Assembly (NCBI GenBank): GCA_026981855.1
Contig: JALSIB010000014.1
Coordinates: forward strand, 20,122 to 84,121
From: Methylothermaceae bacterium
GTDB taxonomy: Bacteria; Pseudomonadota; Gammaproteobacteria; Methylococcales; Methylothermaceae
Direction: 5' to 3'
DNA: 64,000 nucleotides
Shown piece after piece: positions 1-14,341 of the stretch. Both the position numbers and the translations under genes were made by a program. Position 1 is the stretch's first letter. Every line of letters begins with the position of its first letter. Below the pieces are notes generated by a model. The model was not told where the DNA came from. It did no database searches and saw only the letters and a list, made by a program, of their open reading frames with translations.

Positions 1-2491
<2,491 letters not shown>

Positions 2492-2505
2492 CGCTCTTAC
2501 CCTCT

Positions 2506-4011
2506 TTACTCACCCGCCTGACTCTCTGCGAACCATGGCTCTCGCGCTTTCATAATCAATTCCGCAGCCTTGCGTTCGTCCAGCTCCGGATCGATCTCCC
2601 GCAGCTCGTCCACCGACATTTCCGCCAGATCTTCCATGCTGCGGACCCCCGCGGCCGCCAGCCGGTAGGCCAGGGACTGGTCCATCCCCTCCATCTCCAG
2701 AAGATCGGCTTCCGGCGCCTGCGCCTCGATCTGTTCCTCGCTGGCGATGGCTTTGAGCAACAGGGCGTCCCTGGCACGCTTGCGCAGCTCTTCCACCAAA
2801 TCCTCGTCGAACGCCTCGATTTCCAGCAGCTCCTTGGCCGGCACATAGGCCAGCTCCTCCAAAGTGGAAAACCCTTCCTGCACCAGCGCTTCGGCGAGAT
2901 CCTCGTCGATGTCCAACTCCTTCATGAACATCTGTTTGGATTCCTCGGCCTCGCTGCGATGCTTTTCTTCCATCTCGGAAGCGGACATGACGTTCAACTC
3001 CCAGCCGGTCAACTGACTGGCCAGGCGAATATTCTGCCCCCCCCGGCCGATGGCCTGGGAAAGATTCTCATCGGCGACCGCGATGTCCATGGAATGCCGA
3101 TCCTCGTCCACCACGATGGAGATGATGTCCGCCGGTGCCATGGCATTGATCACGAACTGGGCGTCGTTTTCATCCCAGAGGATGATGTCGATCCGCTCAC
3201 CGTTGAGTTCGTTGGAAACCGCCTGCACCCTGGAACCGCGCATTCCGATACAGGCCCCGATGGGATCGAGTCTTGGATCGTTGCTGCGGACCGCGATCTT
3301 GGCCCGCGCCCCGGGCTCCCGGGCGGCGCCCTTGATCTCGATCACTCCCTCGCCGATTTCGGGCACTTCCAGTTTGAACAATTCGATCAACAGCTCCGGG
3401 GCCGTCCGGCTGACGATCAGCTGGGGCCCCCTGCCTTCTTCCCGGACCTCTTTCAGGTAGCCTCTCACCCGGTCACCGATACGGAACGATTCGTGAGGAA
3501 TGGTTTCCTCCCTGGGAATCAGGGCCTCGGCATTCTCACCCAGATCGAGGAAGACATTACCGCGCTCGACCCGCTTGACGACGCCTGTCAGCAATTGGCC
3601 GATCCTGTCCTTGTAGGCTTCGACCACCTTGCGTCTTTCGGCCTCGCGGACCTTCTGCACGATCACCTGTTTGGCGGTCTGGGCGGCGATGCGGCCGAAG
3701 GCGATGGATTCTATGGGTTGTTCGACATGGCCGCCGACTTCGGCGCCTGGATCGAGCTTGCGGGCCTCTTCCAAGGTCATTTCCAGCTCCGGATCGGTCA
3801 ACGCATCCGGCTCGACCACCTTCCAACGACGCCAGGTCTTGTATTCTCCCGACTGCCGATCTATCTCGACCCGGACGTCCATTCGCCCTTCGTGTTTCTT
3901 GGTTGTCGCAGTGGCCAGGGCGGTTTCCAAAGCCTGAAAAATGACTTCTTTATCGATATCCTTTTCATGGGATACCACATCGACAACTCGAAGAATCTCT
4001 TTGTTGGTCAT
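2506..4011 (-). CDS. nusA: Transcription termination/antitermination factor NusA
   Basis: RNA-polymerase-associated elongation, pausing and antitermination factor. At 501 residues it is of normal gammaproteobacterial length. In order: N-terminal RNAP-binding domain, S1 domain ([16 protein letters not shown]), two KH domains with GMRG and GRGG loops, then two acidic C-terminal repeats typical of the enterobacterial-type protein. Its ATG overlaps the rimP stop by 4 nt (ATGA), so translation is probably coupled. infB follows 14 nt downstream. Confidence 0.98.
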   Translation of the reverse strand: MTNKEILRVVDVVSHEKDIDKEVIFQALETALATATTKKHEGRMDVRVEIDRQSGEYKTWRRWKVVEPDALTDPELEMTLEEARKLDPGAEVGGHVEQPIESIAFGRIAAQTAKQVIVQKVREAERRKVVEAYKDRIGQLLTGVVKRVERGNVFLDLGENAEALIPREETIPHESFRIGDRVRGYLKEVREEGRGPQLIVSRTAPELLIELFKLEVPEIGEGVIEIKGAAREPGARAKIAVRSNDPRLDPIGACIGMRGSRVQAVSNELNGERIDIILWDENDAQFVINAMAPADIISIVVDEDRHSMDIAVADENLSQAIGRGGQNIRLASQLTGWELNVMSASEMEEKHRSEAEESKQMFMKELDIDEDLAEALVQEGFSTLEELAYVPAKELLEIEAFDEDLVEELRKRARDALLLKAIASEEQIEAQAPEADLLEMEGMDQSLAYRLAAAGVRSMEDLAEMSVDELREIDPELDERKAAELIMKAREPWFAESQAGE

Positions 4012-4496
4012 CGGCTGTTACCTTTCATCATCGCTTTATAATCTGGTATCAGGCGGGCCTTTTCAATCATTTCGAACGGGATCGTCACCTGTTTGCCCTC
4101 GGAGGTGACGATCACCACCTGATCGTCCTTCACGGACAGAATCGTTCCTTTGAATCGCCGTTGGCCCTCAAAAAGCTGGTGGAGTTGAATCCGGACCGGC
4201 TCTCCCGTGAAACGCTCGAAGTGTCGCAACGAAAACAAGGGGCGGTCCAACCCTGGCGAGGAGATTTCCAGCATGTAGGCACCTCTTACCGGATTTTCCA
4301 CATCCAGCAATGCGCTGACCTGACGGCTGACCTGCTCACAATCGTCGACCGTGACGCCATCTTCCGCGTCGATATAGATCCTGAGCACTTTCCTGCCCCG
4401 CGTATCCGTGGCCCATTCGATGCCGACCATTTCATATCCCAGGCCGGTGACCACAGGCTCCAGCAAGGAGGTCAATTTGTCTGCTGAGTGACTCAT
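4008..4496 (-). CDS. rimP: Ribosome maturation factor RimP
   Basis: Needed for late maturation of the 30S subunit. 162 residues, with the family core [29 protein letters not shown] and [11 protein letters not shown] chose the ATG at 4496 (MSHSADKL) because it matches the family N-terminus and has AGAGG 4–8 nt upstream; an in-frame start at 4532 would add 12 residues and run into the upstream terminator hairpin. First protein gene after tRNA-fMet, followed by nusA with a 4-nt overlap. Confidence 0.96.
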   Translation of the reverse strand: MSHSADKLTSLLEPVVTGLGYEMVGIEWATDTRGRKVLRIYIDAEDGVTVDDCEQVSRQVSALLDVENPVRGAYMLEISSPGLDRPLFSLRHFERFTGEPVRIQLHQLFEGQRRFKGTILSVKDDQVVIVTSEGKQVTIPFEMIEKARLIPDYKAMMKGNSR

Positions 4497-4535
4497 ATAC
4501 CTCTGACGATTTCTCCTCGTACCAACACCCACAAA

Positions 4536-4556
4536 AAATGGGCCAAGGGCCCATTT
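4536..4556 (-). terminator. Intrinsic terminator/attenuator between tRNA-fMet and rimP
   Basis: Perfect 9-bp stem (4536–4544 with 4548–4556) and a 3-nt loop. Read on the minus strand it is followed by a run of T (4533–4538). It lies just ahead of rimP, where it could limit read-through from the tRNA gene. The right flank is also T-rich on the plus strand. Confidence 0.65.
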
Positions 4557-4581
4557 CTTTTTCTTCCCATCCCGGGGGAAA

Positions 4582-4603
4582 ATAAAAAGCCCCTGAGCGG
4601 GGC
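4582..4603 (-). terminator. Intrinsic terminator after tRNA-fMet
   Basis: GCCCC/GGGGC stem (4589–4593 with 4599–4603) followed on the minus strand by TTTTTAT. It lies 8 nt beyond the tRNA CCA end and is the first of two terminators in series before rimP. Confidence 0.7.
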
Positions 4604-4607
4604 CTTG

Positions 4608-4687
<80 letters not shown>

Positions 4688-4768
4688 ATTGATCATTTCA
4701 TTATACCCAGATCCCGCCTGAAGCGCAACGCCAAAATTGCTTTCCCAGGGCAATCTATGACTGCGGCT

Positions 4769-4825
4769 TTCCCGTTCAAACTCGATTTTGCACGATCTTG
4801 AAGACCCTCTCCCTGTGGGAGAGGG
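4769..4825. repeat. Dispersed hairpin-bearing repeat, copy 1
   Basis: Intergenic segment ending in a 9-bp inverted repeat, CCCTCTCCC (4805–4813) and GGGAGAGGG (4817–4825). The 35 bases ahead of the hairpin (TTTCCCGTT, then GATTTTGC, then TTGAAG) recur in the same order at 20113–20171. A wider inverted pair CAGGGCAAT (4746–4754) and ATTGCCCTG (4844–4852) brackets this copy. REP-like or MITE-like; no coding potential seen. Confidence 0.5.
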
Positions 4826-4899
4826 GGAAAACCGGTTCGTGCAATTGCCCTGATTGCTTTCCCTGGCTTTCCCTCCCAATCCATCGTTTGGTTAGTCGG

Positions 4900-5370
4900 T
4901 CACAAAGGCAAAAAGTTCAACACCAGAGCCGCCAGTATGCCGGCAAGCAGATCGTCCAACATGACCCCCAAGCCACCCCGGACATTGAAATCCAGCCATG
5001 AAATCGGCCACGGCTTCCAGATGTCGAACAGCCGGAACAAAAAAAAGCCGGCAAGCAGGTATTGCCATGTCAGGGGAGAACCGATCATGGCCACCCAGAA
5101 GCCGATGATCTCGTCCCAAACGATACCGGGATGATCTTCCCTGTCCAGGTCATGATTCACCCGGCTGCAAACATAAACGCCGATGATGAAACCGAAAACG
5201 ATGGCCGCAAGATAAAAACCGGGTCCAATGGATTTGAGGGCCCAATACATGGGAACGGCAACCAACGTTCCCATCGTACCGGGGGCCACCGGCGCCAGTC
5301 CGGCTCCGAAACCGGAGGCCAACAGATGGGCCGGACGGGACCAATTGAATGTCAATGCCTTTTCAGCCAT
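4900..5370 (-). CDS. pgpA: Phosphatidylglycerophosphatase A
   Basis: Membrane phosphatase that converts phosphatidylglycerophosphate to phosphatidylglycerol. 156 residues with the family core LASGFGAGLAPVAPGTMGTL, an acidic DREDHPGIVWDE segment and several hydrophobic helices. It follows thiL with one base between the thiL stop and its start, as in many gammaproteobacteria, and is the last gene of the rib–nusB–thiL run. Confidence 0.95.
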   Translation of the reverse strand: MAEKALTFNWSRPAHLLASGFGAGLAPVAPGTMGTLVAVPMYWALKSIGPGFYLAAIVFGFIIGVYVCSRVNHDLDREDHPGIVWDEIIGFWVAMIGSPLTWQYLLAGFFLFRLFDIWKPWPISWLDFNVRGGLGVMLDDLLAGILAALVLNFLPL

Positions 5371-5371
5371 A

Positions 5372-6316
5372 TCAAAAATGACGATACCCCGCCTGCGGCA
5401 GTGATATCACCTCTCCCCCCTTGACCAGTCTGAGTCCCTGTCGTTCCTCTATCGTCCCTATACGATGCCACGACACATCACAGCTTGGCAAGCTTTGTTC
5501 CAGCACTCGCCGCTGCGATGGCGGGGCGGTGAAACACAGTTCATAGTCGTCTCCCCCATACAGCGGCAAGCGCCAATCGCCCGTCTGTTCTATATAGTGT
5601 CGGACAGCAGGGGCCAACGGCAGCGCCTCCCACCTGATCGTCGCCCCCAGACCACAGCTCTCGAGAATATGCCCAAGGTCGGCGGCCAGTCCATCGGAAA
5701 TATCGATACAGGCGTGGGCCACGCCTCTGAGCGTCATCCCGAGCGCCACCCTGGGCTCGGGAGACAAGAGCCTGTCGATGGCGGCCCGATCCCGCCATGC
5801 CACTTCTCCTGTCAGCATTTTCAACCCCAACCCGGCTTGGCCAAGAAGACCGCTGACATAGATATCGTCGCCCGAACGCGCACCGGAGCGGAGCATGGAA
5901 CAGGCTTTCGGCACCCGGCCGATCGCCTGAAGCGTGATCGTCAATGGACCCCGGGTGGTATCCCCACCGGCCAGATCCATCCGGTGGCGGGTGGCCAGAT
6001 CATAAAGCCCCCGACTGAATGATTCGAGCCACACGGGGTCCGCCTCAGGGAGCGTCAACGCCAGAAACCCCCAGGCAGGCTCCGCCCCCATGGCCGCCAG
6101 GTCGCTGAGACTGACCGCCAAGGCCTTGTAACCCAGTTTCCCGGGATCGGTATCGGGCAGAAAATGAACCCCCGCCACCAAGGTGTCGATGGTGGCGGCC
6201 AACACCTCATTCCCGGCCGGATCCAGCAGGGCACAGTCATCGCCGACACCCAAAATCGTGTCTTCACGCCCCCCCGGACGGGAAAAAAAACGCCGGATCA
6301 GATCGAATTCGTGCAT
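5372..6316 (-). CDS. thiL: Thiamine-monophosphate kinase
   Basis: Phosphorylates thiamine monophosphate to thiamine diphosphate using ATP. 314 residues. The N-terminal MHEFDLIRRFF, metal-binding GVGDDCALL, LAGGDTTRG and DISDGLAADLGHI motifs, and GGDDYELCF near the C-terminus, are all family signatures. It lies 21 nt downstream of nusB and abuts pgpA. Confidence 0.97.
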   Translation of the reverse strand: MHEFDLIRRFFSRPGGREDTILGVGDDCALLDPAGNEVLAATIDTLVAGVHFLPDTDPGKLGYKALAVSLSDLAAMGAEPAWGFLALTLPEADPVWLESFSRGLYDLATRHRMDLAGGDTTRGPLTITLQAIGRVPKACSMLRSGARSGDDIYVSGLLGQAGLGLKMLTGEVAWRDRAAIDRLLSPEPRVALGMTLRGVAHACIDISDGLAADLGHILESCGLGATIRWEALPLAPAVRHYIEQTGDWRLPLYGGDDYELCFTAPPSQRRVLEQSLPSCDVSWHRIGTIEERQGLRLVKGGEVISLPQAGYRHF

Positions 6317-6337
6317 GCGCTATGGCCGGCGTTCAGG

Positions 6338-6805
6338 TCACTTGCGCCCCGCCTGCACCCGGGTTCCGCCGGAGCGGATCTCACGCGCCCGCGCCTGATG
6401 GGCCAGTTTGTCCAGCACACCGTTGACGTACTTATAGCTTTTATGGGTCGCGCCGAAGGTCTTGGCCAAATTGATGGCCTCGTTCAGCACCGCCCGATAG
6501 GGAATCTCCCACCGGTACAACAGCTCGAAAGCGGCCAGCCGCAAAATGGCCCGTTCGATGGGATCGATTTCTTCCACAGGGCGGTCGGCATATCTGGCCA
6601 AAGCCTCGTCGATGGCGTCCAGGTGCTCGGCCACCCCATTCAGCAATTCGGAAAAATAGTCCCGCTGCGCCCCTTGCGTATGATCGTCGGCCAGAAATTG
6701 ACGCTCGACCTCCGACATGGCGTGGCCGCCCACCTGCCATTGATAAAGGGCCTGCAGGGCACAGCGACGGGCGGCGGTACGAGTGGGTTTGGCCTGTTCC
6801 TTCAT
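6338..6805 (-). CDS. nusB: Transcription antitermination factor NusB
   Basis: Binds boxA with NusE in rRNA antitermination complexes. 155 residues starting [14 protein letters not shown], with the conserved ALQALYQWQ, ERAILRLAAFEL and AINLAK-type helices (here NEAINLAKTFG). The frame is open further upstream inside ribH, but the ATG at 6805 matches the family. Start and ribH stop share one base (TGATG), suggesting coupled translation. Confidence 0.96.
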   Translation of the reverse strand: MKEQAKPTRTAARRCALQALYQWQVGGHAMSEVERQFLADDHTQGAQRDYFSELLNGVAEHLDAIDEALARYADRPVEEIDPIERAILRLAAFELLYRWEIPYRAVLNEAINLAKTFGATHKSYKYVNGVLDKLAHQARAREIRSGGTRVQAGRK

Positions 6806-7281
6806 CACGAACGCAATTTGCGTAACAGATCCACCATCTCGATCGCGGTGACGGCTGCCTCGGCCCCCTTGTTTCCGGCTTTGGTGCCGGCGCGCTCGAT
6901 GGCCTGCTCGATGGTATCGGTCGTCAGCACACCGAAAGCGACCGGTATCTTTTGCTGCAACATCGCGGTCGCCATTCCCTTGACACACTCGCCAGCGACA
7001 TAATCGAAATGCGGTGTCGCCCCCCTGATCACCGCCCCCAAAGCGATGATCGCGTCCACATCCCCCCCCTCGGCCACGGCCTGCACCGCCAGAGGCAACT
7101 CGAAGGCGCCCGGTGTCTTCACCACCTGGATGTCACAGGCGCCTGCGCCATGGCGCAGCAAAGCATCGATCGCCCCCTGCTGCAGCTGCTCGACGATGAA
7201 CCCGTTGAAACGGGAAACGATCAGGGAAAAACGCATTCCAGCCGCGTTGAGGCTGCCTTCCACGATTTGAATCTCTTGCAT
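6805..7281 (-). CDS. ribH: 6,7-dimethyl-8-ribityllumazine synthase
   Basis: Condenses the ribityl-amino-pyrimidine with 3,4-dihydroxy-2-butanone 4-phosphate, the penultimate riboflavin step. 158 residues from the ATG at 7281; a GTG nine bases upstream is an alternative start. [37 protein letters not shown] and [12 protein letters not shown] are hallmark segments, including the catalytic His of the ATPHFDYV loop. Sits between ribB and nusB. Confidence 0.96.
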   Translation of the reverse strand: MQEIQIVEGSLNAAGMRFSLIVSRFNGFIVEQLQQGAIDALLRHGAGACDIQVVKTPGAFELPLAVQAVAEGGDVDAIIALGAVIRGATPHFDYVAGECVKGMATAMLQQKIPVAFGVLTTDTIEQAIERAGTKAGNKGAEAAVTAIEMVDLLRKLRS

Positions 7282-7290
7282 CTTGGTCAC

Positions 7291-8391
7291 TCAGACTTCC
7301 ACATAATCCACCACCTCCAGGCCGAAACCAGGCAGGCCCTTGAACTTCTTCGGCGCTCCCATCACCCGCAATTTTCTAAGCCCCAGGTCCGCCAGGATCT
7401 GGGCACCGGTACCGGTGGTCCGCCAGTCTTCGGGATTTTCTTCCCGGGGCATCTCGAGCCCATTGTCCTGCAGCTGATAGTGATGGATCTTCTCCAGCAA
7501 CGAGCGGGTATCCTCTTCGTTGCGAATCACCACCAACACCCCTCTGCCCTCCTCGGCGATACACTTCATCGCCCGGCGCAAGGGCAGACCGGGTTCACGG
7601 GTGGAGGCCAACAGATCGCTGAGCAGGTTCCGGGCATGGACCCGCACCAGCACCGGCTCCTCCCCCGACACCTCCCCCATCACCAACGCCAGATGGAGCT
7701 TATTATCGACGCGATCCTGGAAGCCGATCAAGCGGAACTCGCCGTACTCGGTAGGGAAACGGCATTCACTGACCCGCTCGACGGTCTTCTCGTTCTCCAG
7801 CCGGTAGCGAATCAAATCGGCCACGGTTCCCATCTTGAGTCCGCGTTCGCGGGCGAACCGTTCCAATTGGGGACGCCTGGCCATGGTACCGTCTTCGTTC
7901 AGGATCTCCACGATCACCGCCGCCGGCTCGAGACCCGCCAATCTGGCCAGATCACACCCCGCTTCGGTGTGGCCGGCACGGCTGAGCACCCCGCCGGGAT
8001 GGGCCATCAAGGGAAAGATGTGCCCCGGCTGCACCAGATCCTCCGGCCTGGCGTTGGGCGCCACCGTCGCCTGGATGGTCCGAGCCCGGTCGGCCGCCGA
8101 GATACCGGTGGTGATCCCTTCCGCCGCATCGATGGAAACGGTGAAGTTGGTGCGATGAGGGGTGCTGTTTTCGTCCACCATCAAGGGAAGCCGGAGCTGC
8201 TGGCAGCGCTCCCGGGTCAGGGTCAGGCAGATCAGGCCACGGGCGTAACGGGCCATGAAGTTGATGTCCTCGGGGCGGGTGAGACTTGCGGCCAACACCA
8301 GATCCCCCTCGTTCTCCCGCGACTCGTCGTCCAGGATGACGACCATCCTGCCCTGGCGCATATCGGCGATGATTTCTTCGATCGTGTTCAT
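7291..8391 (-). CDS. ribB: 3,4-dihydroxy-2-butanone-4-phosphate synthase with inactive GTP cyclohydrolase II-like domain
   Basis: Makes the four-carbon riboflavin precursor from ribulose 5-phosphate. 366 residues. The N-terminal half carries [15 protein letters not shown] and [16 protein letters not shown]. The C-terminal half follows the GTP cyclohydrolase II fold, but the zinc-binding cysteines expected after VRVH (SECLTGD…RCDCG) are absent: here it reads [15 protein letters not shown]. The second domain is therefore probably structural or regulatory, as in many gammaproteobacterial RibB-X proteins. The start overlaps the ribE stop (ATGA). Confidence 0.95.
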   Translation of the reverse strand: MNTIEEIIADMRQGRMVVILDDESRENEGDLVLAASLTRPEDINFMARYARGLICLTLTRERCQQLRLPLMVDENSTPHRTNFTVSIDAAEGITTGISAADRARTIQATVAPNARPEDLVQPGHIFPLMAHPGGVLSRAGHTEAGCDLARLAGLEPAAVIVEILNEDGTMARRPQLERFARERGLKMGTVADLIRYRLENEKTVERVSECRFPTEYGEFRLIGFQDRVDNKLHLALVMGEVSGEEPVLVRVHARNLLSDLLASTREPGLPLRRAMKCIAEEGRGVLVVIRNEEDTRSLLEKIHHYQLQDNGLEMPREENPEDWRTTGTGAQILADLGLRKLRVMGAPKKFKGLPGFGLEVVDYVEV

Positions 8392-9041
8392 TGATCCTCG
8401 ATGAAACCGGTTTTCTGTAGCAATTCCCTGTCGACAGGCGCCTGTCGTCGGTCATAAGCCAACAAACGTTCCAGATAACGGGCGATGATGTCCACCTCCA
8501 GATTGACTTCCATCCCCACCGCGGCGATCCCCAGGGTGGTTTCTGCCAGGGTATGGGGAACGATGTTGACTTCGAACGCCCCGCCCTCGACCTGGTTGAC
8601 CGTCAGGCTGATGCCGTCCACACAGACCGATCCTTTGGCGGCGATGTACCGGGCCAAGTCGCCGGGAACCCGAATGCGGAATCGCACCGAACGGCCATCG
8701 TCCCATTTCGCCACGATGACGCCCGTTCCATCCACATGCCCCGAAACGATGTGTCCGCCGAAGCGGGTCGAAGGCGTCATGGCCAACTCCAGATTGACCA
8801 CCGTTCCAGGGCGGGCCTTGCCCAAAGTGGTCAAAGACAGGGTCTCGCGGGAAACATCGGCCCCGAAGGTGGCCGCTCCCAGTTCCACCGCGGTCAGGCA
8901 AACGCCATTGACGGCGATACTGTCACCCGGTTGTACGTTTTCCAGAGGCAATTTGCCGGTGGCCACCGTCAAACGCATGTCCCCGCCCTTCGGCGCCACT
9001 TCGACAATTTTCCCCATTGCCTGAATGATACCTGTAAACAC
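8388..9041 (-). CDS. ribE: Riboflavin synthase alpha chain
   Basis: Dismutates two lumazines to riboflavin. 217 residues made of two lumazine-binding repeats: MFTGIIQAMGKI with DSIAVNGVCLTAVEL, and GGHIVSGHVDGTGVI with VDGISLTVNQVEG. One base separates its start from the ribD stop; it overlaps ribB by 4 nt. Confidence 0.97.
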   Translation of the reverse strand: MFTGIIQAMGKIVEVAPKGGDMRLTVATGKLPLENVQPGDSIAVNGVCLTAVELGAATFGADVSRETLSLTTLGKARPGTVVNLELAMTPSTRFGGHIVSGHVDGTGVIVAKWDDGRSVRFRIRVPGDLARYIAAKGSVCVDGISLTVNQVEGGAFEVNIVPHTLAETTLGIAAVGMEVNLEVDIIARYLERLLAYDRRQAPVDRELLQKTGFIEDQ

Positions 9042-9042
9042 T

Positions 9043-10137
9043 TCACTCTCCTGCTTCGAGCCGAATCTTCAGGTCCGGTCCCACCCTGCGAACCTCCCGA
9101 TAGCACAGCCGCAAGCGCTGCGCCATGGTTTCGAGAGCGGGAAGGTGGAACAATCCCCTGGCCGTATCCCCCAACACGCAGGGCGCCAGATAAAGCACCC
9201 ATTCATTCACCAGCCCAAGTTCCGCCAATGCGCCGTTCAATACCGGCCCCGCCTCCACCAGTACCTCATTCACCTCTTCGTCCGCGAGACGGGACATCAG
9301 CGCCGTCAGGTCGATCCGCCCTTCCCTGCCATCGACCCGCCATACTTCCGCCCCCGCTTTCTCCAGCCGAAGGCGTCTGCGCCGATCCGGCGACAAAGTC
9401 ACGACCACCGTCCGGCCCGGCTGGGACAGCATCCTGGCATCCGGCGGCATCCGCAAGCCGGAATCGAGCACCACCCGCACCGGTTGCAGGACTTCCTCGT
9501 CCTCCTCCAGGCGGGCGGTCAGGGCGGGATCGTCGGCGAGCACCGTTCCGATGCCCGTCAACATGGCCGAGCTTCGGGCACGGAGACGATGCACGTCGCG
9601 GCGAGACTCGGGAGAAGTGATCCAACGGCTTTCGCCGGAAGCCATGGCGGTTCGACCATCCATGCTCGCGGCCATCTTCACCGTGATCCAGGGACGGCCT
9701 TCGCGCATCCTGAGGCAAAACCCGCGATTGAGCCTTTCCGCCTCCCCGGCGAGCACGCCGCAGCGGGTTTCGACCCCCGCCGCCCGCAATCGCGCCAACC
9801 CCCGGCCCGCCACCAGGGGATTGGGATCGGCCATCGCGGCCACGACCCGGCGCACCCCGGCATCGATCAAGGCGTCGGCACAAGGCGGAGTCCGTCCGTG
9901 GTGGCTGCACGGTTCCAAAGTGACATAGCAGTCCGCACCCCGGGCCTCACCGGCGGCCGCCCGCAGCGCCACGATTTCCGCGTGCGCCTCCCCCGCCCGG
10001 CGATGCCAGCCCTCGGCGATGACCCGCCCACCCTTCACCAGCACACACCCCACTCTGGGGTTGGGATCGGTGGTATAGAGCCCTTTCCCGGCCAGTCTGA
10101 GTGCGCGGGCCATCAAGGATTCATCGGCAACAGGCAT
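9043..10137 (-). CDS. ribD: Bifunctional riboflavin biosynthesis deaminase/reductase
   Basis: Deaminates and then reduces the pyrimidine intermediate of riboflavin synthesis. 364 residues. The N-terminal cytidine-deaminase-like domain has NPRVGCVLV, the zinc ligands HAEIVAL and PCSHHGRTPPC, and the C-terminal half is a DHFR-like reductase (RPWITVKMAASMDGRTA). It lies 17 nt downstream of nrdR. Confidence 0.97.
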   Translation of the reverse strand: MPVADESLMARALRLAGKGLYTTDPNPRVGCVLVKGGRVIAEGWHRRAGEAHAEIVALRAAAGEARGADCYVTLEPCSHHGRTPPCADALIDAGVRRVVAAMADPNPLVAGRGLARLRAAGVETRCGVLAGEAERLNRGFCLRMREGRPWITVKMAASMDGRTAMASGESRWITSPESRRDVHRLRARSSAMLTGIGTVLADDPALTARLEEDEEVLQPVRVVLDSGLRMPPDARMLSQPGRTVVVTLSPDRRRRLRLEKAGAEVWRVDGREGRIDLTALMSRLADEEVNEVLVEAGPVLNGALAELGLVNEWVLYLAPCVLGDTARGLFHLPALETMAQRLRLCYREVRRVGPDLKIRLEAGE

Positions 10138-10154
10138 GGGCGTTTCAGCGTGTT

Positions 10155-10607
10155 TCAGGGCTCCCGCTCCAGACCATCGATGACTTGCCGGAATTCGCTC
10201 ACGTCCTCGAAACTGCGGTAAACCGAGGCGAAACGCACGTAGGCGACCCGATCCAGCCCTTTGAGGGCGTCCATCACCATTTCGCCGATCTGGCGCGACG
10301 GCACTTCCTTTTCCCCCCCACGCATCAACGCGTCCTTGATCTTCTGCAGCGCCCCTTCGATCCGCTCACTCTCCACCGGCCGTTTCTCCAGGGCCCGCAT
10401 CATCCCGCCGCGCAGTTTCCCTTCGTCGAAGGGTTCACGCCGCCCGTCGCTTTTGATCACCCTCGGCAGATTCAGTTCGGCGGTCTCGTAAGTGGTGAAT
10501 CGTTCCTTGCAGCCGACACATTCACGCCGCCGCCTGACCTTGCCGTCCGGCGTCAGGCGCGAATCGATCACCCGGGTGTCGGGGGCGTCACAAAAAGGAC
10601 AGTGCAT
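10155..10607 (-). CDS. nrdR: Transcriptional repressor NrdR
   Basis: ATP/dATP-sensing repressor of ribonucleotide reductase genes. 150 residues. A zinc ribbon (CPFC near the start, CVGC at about residue 31) is followed by an ATP-cone ([14 protein letters not shown]). Position between glyA and ribD is the usual proteobacterial context. Confidence 0.97.
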   Translation of the reverse strand: MHCPFCDAPDTRVIDSRLTPDGKVRRRRECVGCKERFTTYETAELNLPRVIKSDGRREPFDEGKLRGGMMRALEKRPVESERIEGALQKIKDALMRGGEKEVPSRQIGEMVMDALKGLDRVAYVRFASVYRSFEDVSEFRQVIDGLEREP

Positions 10608-10697
10608 GGGCCCGTTTCACTTCGCTCTGTTCGCTTCACTCAGGTGGCGGCCTCTTATGGCGCTTCGCATGGGTGCCCAGCTTACCTGACGGCCGCT

Positions 10698-11954
10698 TCA
10701 TCCTCCATAGACAGGAAAACGCCGGCACAGTTGCACCACCTGCTCCCGGACCCGGGCGATGACGTTTTCGTCCTCCACATTGTCCATCACATCGCACATC
10801 CAGCCGGCCAGCTGCTCGCATTCGCGAACACCGAATCCACGTGTCGTGGCGGCCGGCGTTCCGACCCGGATGCCACTGGTGACGAACGGTGACTGGGGAT
10901 CGTTGGGCACCGCATTCTTGTTGACGGTGATATGAGCCCGCCCCAGGGCTTCTTCGGCCCGCTTGCCGGTCAGATCCCTGGAGATCAGATCCAGCAGAAA
11001 CAGATGATTGTCCGTACCCCCGGAAACCACCGGATACCCCCGCTCCATGAAGGCCGCCGCCATGGCCCGGGCATTGTCCACCACTTGTTTCTGGTATTCC
11101 TTGAATTCGGGTTCCATCGCCTCCTTGAACGCCACCGCCTTGGCCGCGATCACATGCATCAAGGGGCCGCCCTGAATCCCCGGAAAAACGGTGGAATTAA
11201 GCTTCTTCTCCACTTCCGGATTGGCCCTGGCGAGAATCAGCCCCCCCCGGGGGCCGCGGAGCGTCTTGTGGGTGGTGGTCGTGGTGACATCGGCGATGGC
11301 GACGGGGCTGGGATAAAGGCCCGCGGCCACCAGGCCGGCCACGTGCGCCATGTCCACCATCAGCCAGGCGCCGACCTCGTCGGCGATGTCACGGAACCGC
11401 TGCCAATCGACGACCCTCGAATAGGCCGAGAAGCCGGCGACGATCATTTTCGGCTTGTACTCACGCGCCAGTTCGTCCACCTGATCGTAATCGATTTCTC
11501 CGCTGTCCGGCCGGATACCGTACTGGATGGCGTTGAAGATTTTTCCCGACAGGTTGACCTTGGCGCCGTGGGTCAAATGCCCGCCATGGGCCAGACTCAT
11601 TCCCAAAATGGTGTCACCCGGTCGCAGCAGAGCCAGATAGACCGCCTGGTTGGCCTGGGAGCCGGAATGCGGCTGGACGTTGGCATAATCGGCGCCGAAC
11701 AGCTGCCTGGCCCTGTCGATGGCCAGGGATTCGGCCACATCGACGTATTCGCAACCACCATAATAACGCTTGCCGGGATACCCCTCGGCATACTTGTTGG
11801 TCAACACCGTGCCCTGGGCCTGAAGCACCCGGGGACTGGCATAGTTTTCCGATGCGATCAGCTCGACATGATCTTCCTGGCGCTGCGCCTCCCCACGGAT
11901 CGCGGCCCACAATTCCTCATCGAAACCGGCGATTTCCATACCTTTGCTGAACAT
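10698..11954 (-). CDS. glyA: Serine hydroxymethyltransferase
   Basis: PLP enzyme that interconverts serine plus tetrahydrofolate with glycine plus methylene-tetrahydrofolate. 418 residues, full length. The PLP lysine lies in [28 protein letters not shown] and [10 protein letters not shown] are also present. SD AGGAG precedes the ATG. A −10-like TAGAAT reading toward glyA occurs at 11990–11995, with a weak −35. A 90-nt gap to nrdR holds no evident gene. Confidence 0.98.
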   Translation of the reverse strand: MFSKGMEIAGFDEELWAAIRGEAQRQEDHVELIASENYASPRVLQAQGTVLTNKYAEGYPGKRYYGGCEYVDVAESLAIDRARQLFGADYANVQPHSGSQANQAVYLALLRPGDTILGMSLAHGGHLTHGAKVNLSGKIFNAIQYGIRPDSGEIDYDQVDELAREYKPKMIVAGFSAYSRVVDWQRFRDIADEVGAWLMVDMAHVAGLVAAGLYPSPVAIADVTTTTTHKTLRGPRGGLILARANPEVEKKLNSTVFPGIQGGPLMHVIAAKAVAFKEAMEPEFKEYQKQVVDNARAMAAAFMERGYPVVSGGTDNHLFLLDLISRDLTGKRAEEALGRAHITVNKNAVPNDPQSPFVTSGIRVGTPAATTRGFGVRECEQLAGWMCDVMDNVEDENVIARVREQVVQLCRRFPVYGG

Positions 11955-12070
11955 GGCTCCTGTGTCCTCCCGCTGTACAAATTGCCGTTATTCTAAGCGC
12001 TGAACATCCCTACAGCCAGCAAAATCGAGTACAATCGCGCCCAATTCAATCAAACCACACACATCGAAAC

Positions 12071-13738
<1,668 letters not shown>

Positions 13739-13762
13739 CGGCAAAGCCGCCGCGTCAACGGC

Positions 13763-14341
13763 TCAACGCAGCCATCCATACGCGCCGAGGGCGCCCGCCA
13801 ACAGAATCAACGACACCCAGCCAAGTCGGTTGATGTGGCGGTGGATGGCCTGCTCCAACCGTTCCCCGCCCCAGGCGATCAAACCCGCCAGAAGAAAGAA
13901 ACGGCCGCCGCGACCGATGAACGAAGCCAGGATGAACGCCAGCGGATTCATGGCCATGGAGCCCGCCGCGATGGTGAATACCTTGTAGGGAACGGGGGAA
14001 AAGCCGGCGACGAACACCGCCCAGAATCCCCACGCCACGAACCATTGACGGGCGGTGAGATAGGCGTCCCAATACCCCCACTGGCGCAGCCAGGGTTCCA
14101 CCGTCAAGAGGGCGAAGTAGCCGATCCCATACCCCACGGCGCCACCGATCACCGACGCCAGGGTGGTCAACAGCGCCAGCCGCCAAGCATGGCGGGGATT
14201 GGCCAGAGCCATGGGAATCAGCATTACATCCGGAGGAACGGGAAAAAAAGAGGATTCGGCGAAACTCAATGCCACCAGGTAACGGATCGCATGCTTGTGT
14301 CTGGCATATTGCAGCGTCTTGCGATAAAGACGATCGAACAT
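13763..14341 (-). CDS. YqaA-type inner-membrane protein (SNARE-associated/DedA superfamily)
   Basis: 192 residues, mostly transmembrane. The pattern AESSFFPVPPDVMLIPMAL, GGAVGYGIGYF and FSPVPYKVFTIAAG with a following FIGRGGRFF is typical of the YqaA branch of the DedA/VTT superfamily; members may act as lipid scramblases or transporters, but the role of this branch is not settled. The ATG at 14341 overlaps the pcm stop as TGATG; a GTG three bases upstream is less likely. Confidence 0.9.
   Translation of the reverse strand: MFDRLYRKTLQYARHKHAIRYLVALSFAESSFFPVPPDVMLIPMALANPRHAWRLALLTTLASVIGGAVGYGIGYFALLTVEPWLRQWGYWDAYLTARQWFVAWGFWAVFVAGFSPVPYKVFTIAAGSMAMNPLAFILASFIGRGGRFFLLAGLIAWGGERLEQAIHRHINRLGWVSLILLAGALGAYGWLR

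Noticed and set aside
7291..10200. FMN riboswitch in the riboflavin genes
   Set aside because: Genes are separated by 1–20 bases or overlap; there is no leader long enough and no recognisable RFN element.
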